Origin: Actinosynnema sp. ALI-1.44
GTDB lineage: Bacteria > Actinomycetota > Actinomycetes > Mycobacteriales > Pseudonocardiaceae
Reading direction: 5' to 3'
Assembly: GCF_001984155.1 (NCBI RefSeq)
Contig: NZ_MTQO01000022.1
Coordinates: forward strand, 1-64,000
Length of the DNA stretch: 64,000 nucleotides
Below the pieces are notes generated by a model. That model saw only the letters and a list, made by a program, of their open reading frames with translations. It did not search any database and was not told where the DNA came from. This document shows positions 35,549-43,563 of the stretch, piece by piece; position 1 is the stretch's first letter; each line of letters starts with the position of its first letter. The translations under genes and the position numbers were made by a program.

Positions 35549-36787
35549 CCGGTAGCGCACCGCGAGCAGTCCACTCAGGACGACCGCGCTCCACACCGAC
35601 GCGCCGACCGGCATCACACCGCTGCCGGGAGCGAACCCGGTCGCCGCGATCCCCAATGTGCCCGCGGCGATCACCGCCGTACCGAGCATGACCTGCAACG
35701 CGGGTGGCTGGAGCACGAGCGGCCCTGGTGCCTGGGCCTCGAACCGGCCGAACGCCCGCAGCAGGCCGTACAACACCGCGGCGCACGAACCGATCCACAG
35801 GGGCAGGACCGCGAACCAGAGGACGCTGCCGGGGGCCGGCGTGCTGTAGCCGAGGCCGATCGTCCACACACCGGCCACCGCGACCATCGCGGACATGTGC
35901 CACAGGTAGAGGCTCATCGACCGGGCACCGACCCAGGTCAGCGCCCGTGCGGCGGCGGGACGCGCGACCAGCGACCGGATCAACGGCCTGGCCAGCAGGA
36001 TGAGGCCGATCTGGCCGACGCCGAGCGTGATCAGGCACGTGGTCGGCGGGCCCGCGTTCGACACCGGAGCGCCCGGCATGCCGATCATGCTCAGCGGGTA
36101 CGGTCCGAACGCGACCAGCAAGGCGGTCAGGCCGAAGCCCGTCGCGGCCATCGCCCCGGCCGCCCGCATCGACGGCGGGTTGTTGGCGTAGTGGAAGCCG
36201 AGCTGGTGCACCGCGAGCCACACGAAGCCAGCGTTGAGGAACCCGGCCATCGGTACACCGCTGAAGCGCAGCACGTCGACGAGCACAGCCGCCCCGACCA
36301 GAGCCGCGAACACGCGCATGCCGTAGCGCTCCTGAGCCTTGATCAGCCACGGCGTCACGAGGATCGCTGCGAGGTACACGGCCATGAACCACAGCAACTG
36401 GCCGACCACCGCGCTGCCCACGTCCAACGGCTGCGACGGCACGTCCAGCATGGTCAGCAGGTGCGGCAGGAGCAGCCACACGCCGATCAACGGGAGCATC
36501 GGGACCGCGAGGCGGTGCACCCGGGCCGAGAGCCAGTCCCGGTCCGAGCCGCCCCGGCCGCGGTGCGACCGCAGCGACAACAGGTTCGCCGCACCACCGG
36601 CGAAGAACACCAACGGCATCACTTGGCCGACCCAGGTCAGTGCCCACCAACCTGGTGTGGCGTAAGCGTTCCCCGTGGTCAGTTCGGTGCCGTTCCAGCC
36701 GAGCACCGGCACGAGCCAGTGCTGGAACACCACCAGCACGATGGCCAGAACCCTGACCACATCAAGAAAAGGATCTCGCTTGGACAC
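35516..36787 (-). CDS. Acyltransferase 3 family membrane protein
   Basis: A 423-residue protein with about ten transmembrane helices. The N-terminal RDPFLDVVRVLAIVLVVFQHW carries the R/D...R...H pattern of acyltransferase 3 (membrane O-acyltransferases of sugars and lipids), and SMSLYLWHMSAM is the conserved later block. The acceptor is unknown. GTG 36787 is preceded by GGGGGAC. It is transcribed toward the amidohydrolase gene, overlapping its 3' end. Confidence 0.85.
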   Translation of the reverse strand: MSKRDPFLDVVRVLAIVLVVFQHWLVPVLGWNGTELTTGNAYATPGWWALTWVGQVMPLVFFAGGAANLLSLRSHRGRGGSDRDWLSARVHRLAVPMLPLIGVWLLLPHLLTMLDVPSQPLDVGSAVVGQLLWFMAVYLAAILVTPWLIKAQERYGMRVFAALVGAAVLVDVLRFSGVPMAGFLNAGFVWLAVHQLGFHYANNPPSMRAAGAMAATGFGLTALLVAFGPYPLSMIGMPGAPVSNAGPPTTCLITLGVGQIGLILLARPLIRSLVARPAAARALTWVGARSMSLYLWHMSAMVAVAGVWTIGLGYSTPAPGSVLWFAVLPLWIGSCAAVLYGLLRAFGRFEAQAPGPLVLQPPALQVMLGTAVIAAGTLGIAATGFAPGSGVMPVGASVWSAVVLSGLLAVRYRLPSVSLVRNA

Positions 36788-36901
36788 CGTGTCCCCCGTT
36801 TCGCTTGGCTGACAAAAGCTTCGCGAATGGGGGACGGAAGATCACTGGTGTCTGCTCCCAAGCGGGAGAGGGGGTTTTCCCTACCCCGACAGGGGAGTCA
36901 C

Positions 36902-37546
36902 CTACCTGCGTTCCAGGTACGCCAGCACGGCACGCACCCTGCGGTGCTCCTCCTGGCTCGGCTCGAGGCCGAGCTTGGCGAAGATGTTGCCGACGTGCTT
37001 CTCCACGGCGCCGTCCGAGACGGTCAGCGACTTCGCGATGGCGGCGTTGGACATGCCCTGCGCCATCAGCCCGAGGACCTCGCGTTCGCGCGGTGTCAGC
37101 GCGTCGATCGGATTACGTCTGCCCCGTGCCATGAGCTGCGAGATCACCTCCTGATCGATGGCCGTCCCACCGCGAGCGACCCGGTTGACCGCGTCGACGA
37201 ACTCGGCGACGTCGGCCACCCGCTCCTTGAGCAGGTAGCCGACGCCGCCGGCGCCGGACGAGATCAGTTCGACCGCGTAGCGCTCCTCGACGTACTGCGA
37301 GAGCACCAGCACCGGCAAGTCAGGCGTGCGTTCGCGGGCCCGCAACACGGCCCGCAGTCCTTCGTCGGTGAACGTCGGCGGCATCCGGACGTCCACAATG
37401 GCCAGATCCGGCCGGTGCTCGTCGAGGACCTCGAGCAGCCGCTCGCCGTCCTCGACGGCGGCGACGGTCTCGATGCCCTCGTCCGCGAGCAGTCGTTCGA
37501 TTCCGGCGCGCAGCAGTACGGAGTCCTCCGCGATCACCACTCGCAC
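36902..37546 (-). CDS. NarL/LuxR-type response regulator
   Basis: A 214-residue protein with receiver domain phospho-acceptor Asp52 (DLAIVDVRMPP), an acidic pocket at VIAEDSV and a conserved Lys in GYLLKERV. The C-terminal LuxR HTH reads LTPREREVLGLMAQGMSNAAIAKSL...VEKHVGNIFAKL. Its start overlaps the 3' end of the kinase gene by 13 bp, so the two form a coupled two-component pair. The signal and targets are unknown. Confidence 0.93.
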   Translation of the reverse strand: MRVVIAEDSVLLRAGIERLLADEGIETVAAVEDGERLLEVLDEHRPDLAIVDVRMPPTFTDEGLRAVLRARERTPDLPVLVLSQYVEERYAVELISSGAGGVGYLLKERVADVAEFVDAVNRVARGGTAIDQEVISQLMARGRRNPIDALTPREREVLGLMAQGMSNAAIAKSLTVSDGAVEKHVGNIFAKLGLEPSQEEHRRVRAVLAYLERR

Positions 37547-38823
37547 GGCAGGTCCGCCCGGATCACTGTCGGCCCGCCCACGGGGCTCACCACGGTCAGC
37601 ACGCCGTCAATGGTGGCAGCCCGGTCGGCCAGCCCAGCCAGGCCACCCCCACGCTGCGTAGACGCGCCGCCTACACCGTTGTCAGTGATCTCGACGACAA
37701 CCTTGCTGCTGCCTTCCCGGTACACGTGGACGGACGCCTGAGACGCGTCGGAGTACTTCGCGACGTTCGTCAACGCCTCGGCCACGGTGAAGTAGGCAGT
37801 GCTCTCGACGGCCGCGGGCGGGCGGTTGTCCGACGACAGGCCGTCCTCCACCCGCACGTCCACAGGCACGGGCGACTTCGCGGCGAGCGACGACAACGCC
37901 GCGTCCAGCCCACGGTCACCCAGCACGGCCGGGTAGATGCCACGCGCGAGGTCACGCAGCTCCGCGACCGCCTGCTTGGCGTCCGCGTGCGCCTCGTCGA
38001 TCAGCGCCTTGGCGCCCTCCGGGTCCCGCTCCATCTTGCTCTTGGCCCGGCCGAGACCCATCGCGACCGCGACCAGCCGCTGCTGGGCCCCGTCGTGCAG
38101 GTCACGCTCGATCCGGCGCCGCTCGGCCTCGGCGGCGTCCACCCCACGCGCCCGGCTCGCCTGCAGGTGAGCGGCCTCCGCGGCGAGCAACATCGCCTTG
38201 CTCGGCCCCAGCAACGCCCTCGCCAGCTTGCCGCGCACCTGCCCGAGCCACTTCGTCGTCACCAGGGCGAGGCACAGAACCAGCACCCCCACCAACGCGG
38301 GGATGAGCGTGTCATCGAGCGAGTTCACCAGGTAGGAAGCGCCGCGGACGTCGCCGAAGAGGATGACCCCGTTGTCGACCCACCGGTACCAGATGGGCAG
38401 CGTCGCCAGGCCGAGGCCGACCGCCCAGAACACGACCATCCACCCGAACGACGCGATGGACACCGGCAGCAACAGCACGAGGTAGAGCAGGTCACGCCAC
38501 GTCGCGGGATCGGTGAACCGGCCCTTGAACACCCCGACGAGGCCCGACGGCACCGGCCGGTAGGGATCAGGCACGTAGTAGCCGAGCGAGGCGTACACCA
38601 GCCGACGCTCGAACCGGGCGAAACCCCTGATCAGCATCATGGTCAAGATCAGAAGCGGGAACCCCACCCACACGACCAGCGTGCCGAAGGAAACCCCGAG
38701 CAACCCCATCACCAGCGGGAACCAGGCCACAGCCATGACGAAGCTGGTGAACAGGTAGACGTTCGCCCCCACGGCACCTGGCTGATGCTGACGCCCGTCA
38801 ACCTGCTCCACCTGAGTGTTCAT
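37534..38823 (-). CDS. Sensor histidine kinase of the two-component pair
   Basis: A 429-residue kinase. The N-terminal half has about four to six hydrophobic helices (FVMAVAWFPLVMGLLGVSFG and others) forming a membrane sensor domain. HisKA_3 follows with His243 in RIERDLHDGAQQRLVAVAMG, then the ATPase domain (EITDNGVGGA, GGGLAGLADRAATIDG). ATG 38823 is the chosen start, and sequence upstream of it is less plausible. It resembles actinobacterial envelope-stress or drug-sensing kinases. Confidence 0.92.
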   Translation of the reverse strand: MNTQVEQVDGRQHQPGAVGANVYLFTSFVMAVAWFPLVMGLLGVSFGTLVVWVGFPLLILTMMLIRGFARFERRLVYASLGYYVPDPYRPVPSGLVGVFKGRFTDPATWRDLLYLVLLLPVSIASFGWMVVFWAVGLGLATLPIWYRWVDNGVILFGDVRGASYLVNSLDDTLIPALVGVLVLCLALVTTKWLGQVRGKLARALLGPSKAMLLAAEAAHLQASRARGVDAAEAERRRIERDLHDGAQQRLVAVAMGLGRAKSKMERDPEGAKALIDEAHADAKQAVAELRDLARGIYPAVLGDRGLDAALSSLAAKSPVPVDVRVEDGLSSDNRPPAAVESTAYFTVAEALTNVAKYSDASQASVHVYREGSSKVVVEITDNGVGGASTQRGGGLAGLADRAATIDGVLTVVSPVGGPTVIRADLPCEW

Positions 38824-38966
38824 GGCACAAGCATCCCAAGCCCAGCTCACAGAGGCGATGGAGCAAGCTGCCATCCCCGGGGTAGGGCCAGCCCCACCCC
38901 GGCCCGGTAACCGGAATGAACCACCAGCCCGGGCGCGTTATGCTTGGCGGGTACACACCACAACCA

Positions 38967-39344
38967 GGGGGTGAACGGTTTCGACTCTGGACGTTGATTC
39001 AAGGGAAGCGTGCAGGTGCAGGCGAGAGACCACCTCAAGCGTCGCCGCAAAAAAAATAAGCGCCAAGACTGAAACCAGTCAGGCGAACTACGCTCTTGCT
39101 GCCTAAGTAAAAGCGTAGTTTCCTTGTCGGCCCGGGAGTGCCTTCGGCCCGGTTTGCCGGCATCATCCAGAAGGCTCACCGCCGTACTCGGTCGCGGAGT
39201 GCGGTTGGGAAGCAAACAGCGACTGGGCCCGTCACACCGGCTAGTTCACGAGACCGGCGGGGTCAAGCAGAGGCACAGTGGACTGCGCACGGAGAAGCCT
39301 TGGTGAGGCGGCAGAGGACCCGGGTTCGATTCCCGGCACCTCCA
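38967..39344 (+). ncRNA. ssrA: Transfer-messenger RNA (tmRNA)
   Basis: The 5' end GGGGGTGAACGGTTTCGAC and the 3' end GGTTCGATTCCCGGCACCTCCA form the tRNA-Ala-like domain (GGGGGTG pairs with CACCTCC). The tag ORF (39062-39106) reads AKTETSQANYALAA followed by TAA, and the LAA end is the proteolysis signal. It works with SmpB, encoded 4.3 kb upstream, to rescue stalled ribosomes. CCA is not encoded. Confidence 0.97.
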
Positions 39345-39351
39345 CTCGCTC

Positions 39352-39406
39352 TGGGCGACCCTGCTCGGTTGCTTCGCAACCTCGCCGGGTCGCTCGTCAT
39401 TATTTT
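39352..39406 (+). terminator. Terminator of tmRNA
   Basis: GCGACCC...GGTTGC-TTC-GCAACC...GGGTCGC forms a two-part hairpin followed by CGTCATTATTTT. Confidence 0.85.
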
Positions 39407-39483
39407 GGGGGGCCGAGCCCCCCAAGCCCCCCACGGTGCGTGCTCCTTTCGACCCAGCGTGGGCGCGTTTTGCTTTTACCAGC
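39407..39483 (+). repeat. RNA-gene-associated repeat, copy C
   Basis: GGGGGGC-CGA-GCCCCCC hairpin followed by AAGCCCCCCACGGTGCGTG, CTCCTTTCGACCCAGCG, TGGGCGCG and TTGCTTTTACCAG. It matches copy B (after initiator tRNA) at nearly every position. It starts at the end of the tmRNA terminator. Confidence 0.85.
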
Positions 39484-39507
39484 GGGCGGCTTTGCCGCCG
39501 GGCGCGG

Positions 39508-39617
39508 GCGCCGGAGGCGCCCCCCTGGGCACTCAGCGCCGGAGGCGCCCTTGGGCGCTCAGCGCTGGAGGCGCCCCTGGGGGCACAGGTGCAGGGATGC
39601 CAAGCGCCGGAGGCGCT
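39508..39617. repeat. Short GC-rich palindromic repeats
   Basis: The 14-mer GCGCCGGAGGCGCC occurs at 39508 and 39536, and one-base variants occur at 39562 and 39604. Each can fold (GCGCC-GGA-GGCGC). The first three are 26-28 bp apart with a GGGC(A/G)CTCA-type spacer. The 39484-39717 stretch has no convincing gene. Confidence 0.75.
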
Positions 39618-39717
39618 GTGTGTGGGGGGTGAGGTCCGCCCACGGCAGCCAGCCACGGCGACAGTCTTACGGACCTCGCCCATCCCAAAGCGCGTCAGCG
39701 CAGTCCCCGCCTTCGTG

Positions 39718-39859
39718 TCCCCTTCCTCCCGTATGGCCTGGGCGCAGCCCAACCATGGGTGTCAAGGGGTCCGCCCACCCAAACCAACCCGGCTGGGAAC
39801 CACACGGATCCCCTTGACGCCCATGGTTGCCTTTGGCAGGCCATACGGGAGGAAGGGGG
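39718..39859. repeat. Long palindromic element, copy 2
   Basis: Two 55-nt arms (39718-39772 and 39805-39859) are complementary except for about eight central bases. The outer CCTTCCTCCCGTATGGCCTG and inner AACCATGGG-GTCAAGGGG blocks pair fully. Copy 1 (489-620) shares the block order. No coding potential is credible. Confidence 0.8.
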
Positions 39860-39921
39860 CGCGGCCCCCTCTCCTCTTGGCGGCCAGCCCGCCGGCGAGG
39901 CACCCCCGCCCAGCGACACCC

Positions 39922-39965
39922 TTGACATAGATAGTAGCTAGCACCACTATTAGATAGTGGCACTA
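39922..39965 (+). promoter_or_regulatory. Promoter and operator of the DUF4188 gene
   Basis: TTGACA (39922-39927) is followed after 17 bp by CACTAT (39945-39950), a good vegetative promoter. A 12-bp inverted repeat, TAGCACCACTAT / ATAGTGGCACTA (39939-39950 and 39954-39965, two mismatches), covers the -10 and the expected transcription start. It is a repressor-type operator. Confidence 0.65.
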
Positions 39966-39971
39966 TCCAGA

Positions 39972-40442
39972 ATGACGCACCAACATGATGGCGAACTCGT
40001 GGTCTTCCTGATCGGGATGACCATCAACAAGCCGTGGCGACCGGACCTGTGGCTGCCTACGGCTCGGGCTATGGGTCCGATGATCAAGGAGCTTGTGCGG
40101 GATCCCGAGCTCGGGTTGCTCGGCTACGAACAGAGCATCAGCAGCCGGGGCCCGGTTCTGATCCAGTACTGGAGCTCGCTCGAGAAGCTCTACGCTTACG
40201 CGTCCGCCCAGGACGCCGAACATCGTCCGGCCTGGGCGAAGTTCAACCGGAGGGCGGCTAAGGCCAACGGGGTCGTCGGTATCTGGCATGAGACGTTCCT
40301 CGTGGACAAGGCCGAGTCGGTGTACAACGCCACGCCGCTGATGGGGCTGGCCAAGGCGACCGAGCTGGTTCCTGTCACCAGGAACTCGGCGCGGGAACGG
40401 ATCGGCCTCGACACGTCGCGTAAGGCTACGCAGGCGGTGTGA
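39972..40442 (+). CDS. DUF4188 protein
   Basis: A 156-residue protein with GMTINKPWRPDLWLPTARAMGPMIKEL and a later GLLGYEQSI...VLIQYWSSLEKLYAYA, the DUF4188 (monooxygenase-like dimeric alpha-beta barrel) pattern. It is cytosolic and its function is not established. ATG 39972 lies about 15 bp after the predicted transcription start. The operator over its promoter implies tight control by an unidentified regulator, and no regulator gene is adjacent. Confidence 0.85.
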   Translation: MTHQHDGELVVFLIGMTINKPWRPDLWLPTARAMGPMIKELVRDPELGLLGYEQSISSRGPVLIQYWSSLEKLYAYASAQDAEHRPAWAKFNRRAAKANGVVGIWHETFLVDKAESVYNATPLMGLAKATELVPVTRNSARERIGLDTSRKATQAV

Positions 40443-40458
40443 CCCCTAGGCTGGTTTC

Positions 40459-41175
40459 ATGCGCATCGAGTGGTTGTTGCAGCAGACGAAGGCGTTCGCT
40501 GACGCGGTTGTCGGCGTTGGTCCTGACGAGCGGGTTCCGACGTGTCCGGAGTGGGCGGTGCGGGACCTCGTCGGTCACGTCGGTCACATCCAGCGCCGGG
40601 CCGCGGAGATCGTTCGGACCGGGGAGGCGGTCGCTTTCGAGAAGACCGTCGAACCGCGGGCCGACTGGTCGGAGTGGCTGCTGGAGGGCGCCACCGAGTT
40701 GGCGGACGCGGTCGGTCGGGACGCGGCCAAGGAGGTCTGGACGTTCCTCGGCGACCGGCAGCCCGCGTCGTTCTGGCTGCGCCGGATGCTGCACGACACC
40801 ACGATCCACGCCGTCGATGCCGCGTTGACCGCCGCTGTGCCGTACGACATTCCCGCCGCGCTCGCCGAGGACGGCATCGACGAGGGGCTCGACCTGGTGG
40901 TGCGGATGCGGACGATGAACCCGGACCTCGCTCGGTTGCGCGGTGATGGCGAAACGCTGCGCCTGGTGTCAGCGGAGGGTGACGGCTGGTTGATCACCCG
41001 CACGCCGGACGGGCCGACGTGGGAGCGCTCCGTCACCGGCGGGGCGGATGTGACAGTGTCGGGTCCTGTCCAGGATCTGTTGCTGCTTTTCTACCGCCGC
41101 GTTGGTCTTGACGGTGTCACGGTTTCCGGCGAGCGGGACCTCATCACCCATTGGCTGGCGCACACGGCCCTCTGA
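40459..41175 (+). CDS. Mycothiol-dependent maleylpyruvate isomerase-family protein
   Basis: A 238-residue protein of the MDMPI group, with the N-terminal DinB-like metal site (CPEWAVRDLVGHVGHIQRRAAEI; His residues in GHVGHI and later in MLHDTTIHAVDA) and a C-terminal domain of the same family. Relatives use mycothiol, the actinobacterial thiol, for isomerisation or detoxification. The substrate is unknown. Starts 16 bp after the DUF4188 stop, so it is probably co-transcribed. Confidence 0.87.
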   Translation: MRIEWLLQQTKAFADAVVGVGPDERVPTCPEWAVRDLVGHVGHIQRRAAEIVRTGEAVAFEKTVEPRADWSEWLLEGATELADAVGRDAAKEVWTFLGDRQPASFWLRRMLHDTTIHAVDAALTAAVPYDIPAALAEDGIDEGLDLVVRMRTMNPDLARLRGDGETLRLVSAEGDGWLITRTPDGPTWERSVTGGADVTVSGPVQDLLLLFYRRVGLDGVTVSGERDLITHWLAHTAL

Positions 41176-41221
41176 CCGAGGGATATCGTGCAGCCGTAAG
41201 GGTTTCACCTACTGGGCCGCA

Positions 41222-41251
41222 TTGACAGGGAATTTCGCCGCCGCTTACGTT
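41222..41251 (+). promoter_or_regulatory. Promoter of a probably leaderless gene
   Basis: TTGACA (41222-41227), 18 bp, TACGTT (41246-41251). The expected transcription start coincides with GTG 41258, and there is no Shine-Dalgarno. This fits a leaderless mRNA. Confidence 0.55.
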
Positions 41252-41257
41252 CGCTGG

Positions 41258-42121
41258 GTGGTGACACCGGAACTGCTGGCAGCGGGGCCGTTCCACGAGG
41301 CACTGCGGGCGGCGATCAGTGCGAGCGGACTGGCACTCGACCGGATCCGCTACCGCCTGCGGCTACGGGACGTGTCCATCAGCGTGCCTACGCTGAGCAA
41401 CTGGCAGTCCGGCAGGCGCAGGCCGGAGCGCCCGGAGTCACTGCGTGCGCTGGCCGAGCTCGAAGCCGTGCTCGACCTGCCGCCGCAGGCGTTGCGGTCG
41501 TTGCTCGGCCCGCCGCGGCCGCGGGGCAGGGCCGCACACCCCAAGGGGCCCGAGGCGATGCTCAAGGCGTGGGGCAAACCGATCGAGCACTTGCTCGCCG
41601 GTATCGACACCTCGTCCGACGGCAGGCTCACGCGGCTCAGCCAGCACGACCGGATCGAGGTCGACGCGGGCGGCAGGCTCGTCGAAGTGGCCAACCGGCA
41701 GGTTCTGCGTGCCAGCCACGACGGCGCCGACCGCTGGATCCTGGTGTGGGACACCGACGGCGCGGCGCGGATGCCGGAGGTCGTCGCGGGTCAGCACTGC
41801 GTGCTGCGCACCCTGAACACCGACGACGAGACCGGGATGATGGTGGCCGAGCTGGTGTTCGACGCCCCGCTGGCGCGCGGGGAGACGATCATCATGGAGT
41901 ACAGGATCGTCGGCACGGCCCAACCGGATCGGTTCGTGCGCAGACTGCACCGCACAACAAGGGACTACGTCCTGGAAGCCCGGTTCGACCCGGCGGCTGT
42001 CCCGGCCCGCTGCGCGCGGATCTCGTCGCCGTCCTGGGACCTGGCGGCCGGCCCGGCGGGCGCGGTGCACCTGATCGAGTTCAACGCGACGGGCACGATT
42101 GGCATCCGCTGGATGATGTGA
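41258..42121 (+). CDS. XRE-like HTH protein with unknown C-terminal domain
   Basis: 287 residues from GTG 41258 (a second GTG follows directly). The N-terminal ~70 residues contain a helix-turn-helix (ISASGLALDRIRYRLRLRDVSISVPTLSNWQSGRRRPERPESLRALAELEAVL). The C-terminal two thirds form a beta-rich domain with GADRWILVWDTDGAARMPEV and GETIIMEYRIVGT, which I do not recognise. It is possibly a ligand-responsive regulator or a developmental one. Confidence 0.8.
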   Translation: MVTPELLAAGPFHEALRAAISASGLALDRIRYRLRLRDVSISVPTLSNWQSGRRRPERPESLRALAELEAVLDLPPQALRSLLGPPRPRGRAAHPKGPEAMLKAWGKPIEHLLAGIDTSSDGRLTRLSQHDRIEVDAGGRLVEVANRQVLRASHDGADRWILVWDTDGAARMPEVVAGQHCVLRTLNTDDETGMMVAELVFDAPLARGETIIMEYRIVGTAQPDRFVRRLHRTTRDYVLEARFDPAAVPARCARISSPSWDLAAGPAGAVHLIEFNATGTIGIRWMM

Positions 42122-42352
42122 TGGTCGACGGCACGGACACTGTCGTCGCGCCGATGCCACGGTCGTGTGGTCGCCCGCGGAGTTCGGTGCGATGGGCTGG
42201 AGCACGCGGTCGAGCTCGGCTTTCGGCGTGAGTTCGAGGAGATTGCGGATCCGCTGCGGCGCAACGAAACCCGCGAGTAGATGATCGCCCGCGAGGCGCC
42301 AGGGCGACGGGGGTGCGTGGTAAAAGTGATATCAGTTTGCTAGGCTGTCGAT
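42122..42352. other. Gene-poor gap with TGATATCA palindrome
   Basis: On the minus strand (about 42280 to 42150) a short open frame (RIRNLLELTPKAELDRVLQPIA) looks like a gene remnant but has no start or partner. At 42327-42336 a perfect palindrome GTGATATCAG precedes the SPFH gene, and a related CGATATCG lies just inside that gene. These may be operator half-sites. Confidence 0.4.
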
Positions 42353-43276
42353 ATGAACGATATCGCAGTCGACATGCCCACACCCCGGGTGCGGGAACGC
42401 AACGCGGTCGAGCGGGGTGGCCTGCCGGTCGCCGGGATCGCCTTCGTCGTCGACCTCGCCGCGGCGGGTCTGCTGGTTTGGGGCGTGCTGCAGGCCGCCG
42501 ACGGCGCGAGGTCGCTCGGCGTCACCCTGATCGTGATCGCCGCCGTGCTGATGCTCGTGGCGACGGTGTTCGCGATCGGGCTGACGATCGTCGCGCCGGG
42601 CGAGGCCAGGGTGCTGCAGTTCCTCGGCCGGTACGTCGGGACAGTGCGGACCGCCGGGCTGCGCTGGGTCAACCCGTTCACCACGCGCGTCAAGGTTTCC
42701 ACGAGGATCCGCAACCACGAGACCGCCGTGATGAAGGTCAACGAGTTGGACGGCAACCCGATCGAGATCGCGGCCGTGGTCGTCTGGCAGGTGCAGGACA
42801 CCGCGCGGGCGATGTTCGAGGTCGACGACTTCGTCCAGTTCGTCAGCATCCAGACCGAGACCGCGATCAGGCACATCGCCAACAGCTACCCGTACGACTC
42901 ACACGGCACGGAGGTGCTTTCGTTGCGGGACAACGCCGACGAGATCACCGAGAAGCTGTCGGCGGAGATCAGCGCGCGGGTCGAACCGGCAGGCGTCCGG
43001 GTGATCGAATCGAGGCTGACGCACCTGGCGTACGCTCCGGAGATCGCGCAGGCGATGCTTCGCCGCCAGCAGGCGGGTGCGGTCGTCGCCGCCCGGCAGC
43101 TGGTCGTCGAAGGCGCGGTCGGGATGGTCGAGCTGGCGCTGGACCGACTGGCCCAGAACGATGTCGTCGAGCTCGACGAGGAACGGAAGGCCGCCATGGT
43201 CAGCAACCTGATGGTGGTGCTATGCGGTGATCGCGACGCCCAACCTGTCGTGAACACCGGCTCGCTCTACCAATGA
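42353..43276 (+). CDS. SPFH/stomatin-like membrane protein
   Basis: 307 residues. Two hydrophobic segments (about 24-45 and 53-77) are followed by the SPFH domain ([42 protein letters not shown], then [17 protein letters not shown]) and a helical region ([37 protein letters not shown]). Such proteins oligomerise in membrane microdomains. ATG 42353 is followed at 8 bp by the small Arc-like gene, a common pairing in actinomycetes. Confidence 0.9.
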   Translation: MNDIAVDMPTPRVRERNAVERGGLPVAGIAFVVDLAAAGLLVWGVLQAADGARSLGVTLIVIAAVLMLVATVFAIGLTIVAPGEARVLQFLGRYVGTVRTAGLRWVNPFTTRVKVSTRIRNHETAVMKVNELDGNPIEIAAVVVWQVQDTARAMFEVDDFVQFVSIQTETAIRHIANSYPYDSHGTEVLSLRDNADEITEKLSAEISARVEPAGVRVIESRLTHLAYAPEIAQAMLRRQQAGAVVAARQLVVEGAVGMVELALDRLAQNDVVELDEERKAAMVSNLMVVLCGDRDAQPVVNTGSLYQ

Positions 43277-43283
43277 GGTTGTT

Positions 43284-43484
43284 GTGGCGGAACGCAAGAG
43301 CGTCCTGTTGCGACTGGATCCCGCGGTGCACGACGCACTGGCCCGGTGGGCGAACGACGAGCTGCGCAGCACCAACGCGCAGATCGAGTTCCTGCTGCGC
43401 CGGGCCCTGTCGGAAGCCGGCCGGATGCCGAGTGACGCGGCCCGGCAGCGGCGTCAGGGCAGGCCCCGCAAGGACGAAAAGTGA
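43284..43484 (+). CDS. Arc-like ribbon-helix-helix protein
   Basis: A 66-residue protein. SVLLRLDPAVHDALARWANDELRSTNAQIEFLLRRAL is the ribbon-helix-helix fold, and the tail QRRQGRPRKDEK is basic with an AT-hook-like GRPRK. It is probably a DNA-binding autoregulator of the SPFH operon. GTG 43284 lies 8 bp after the SPFH stop. Confidence 0.82.
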   Translation: MAERKSVLLRLDPAVHDALARWANDELRSTNAQIEFLLRRALSEAGRMPSDAARQRRQGRPRKDEK

Positions 43485-43528
43485 GCTTTGCTACTTTGCG
43501 CAACACGGCGAGCGCGCGGCTTGGGCCG

Positions 43529-43563
43529 GACGGGCAGGATTCTGACTTTCCGTAACCTGCCCG
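43529..43563 (+). terminator. Hairpin after the SPFH/Arc pair
   Basis: CGGGCAGG and CCTGCCCG are separated by about 16 nt of A/T-richer sequence. There is no T-run. Nothing else is recognised before 43685 except a GGTATACC palindrome near 43570. Confidence 0.5.

Noticed and set aside
35897-37741. 614-codon plus-strand frame opposite the acyltransferase and response-regulator genes
   Set aside because: Crosses two certain genes on the other strand and has shadow composition.
39484-39717. Possible CRISPR array from the GC-rich repeats after tmRNA
   Set aside because: Units are 14 bp, self-complementary, irregularly spaced, and the spacers are similar to each other. No cas genes are present.
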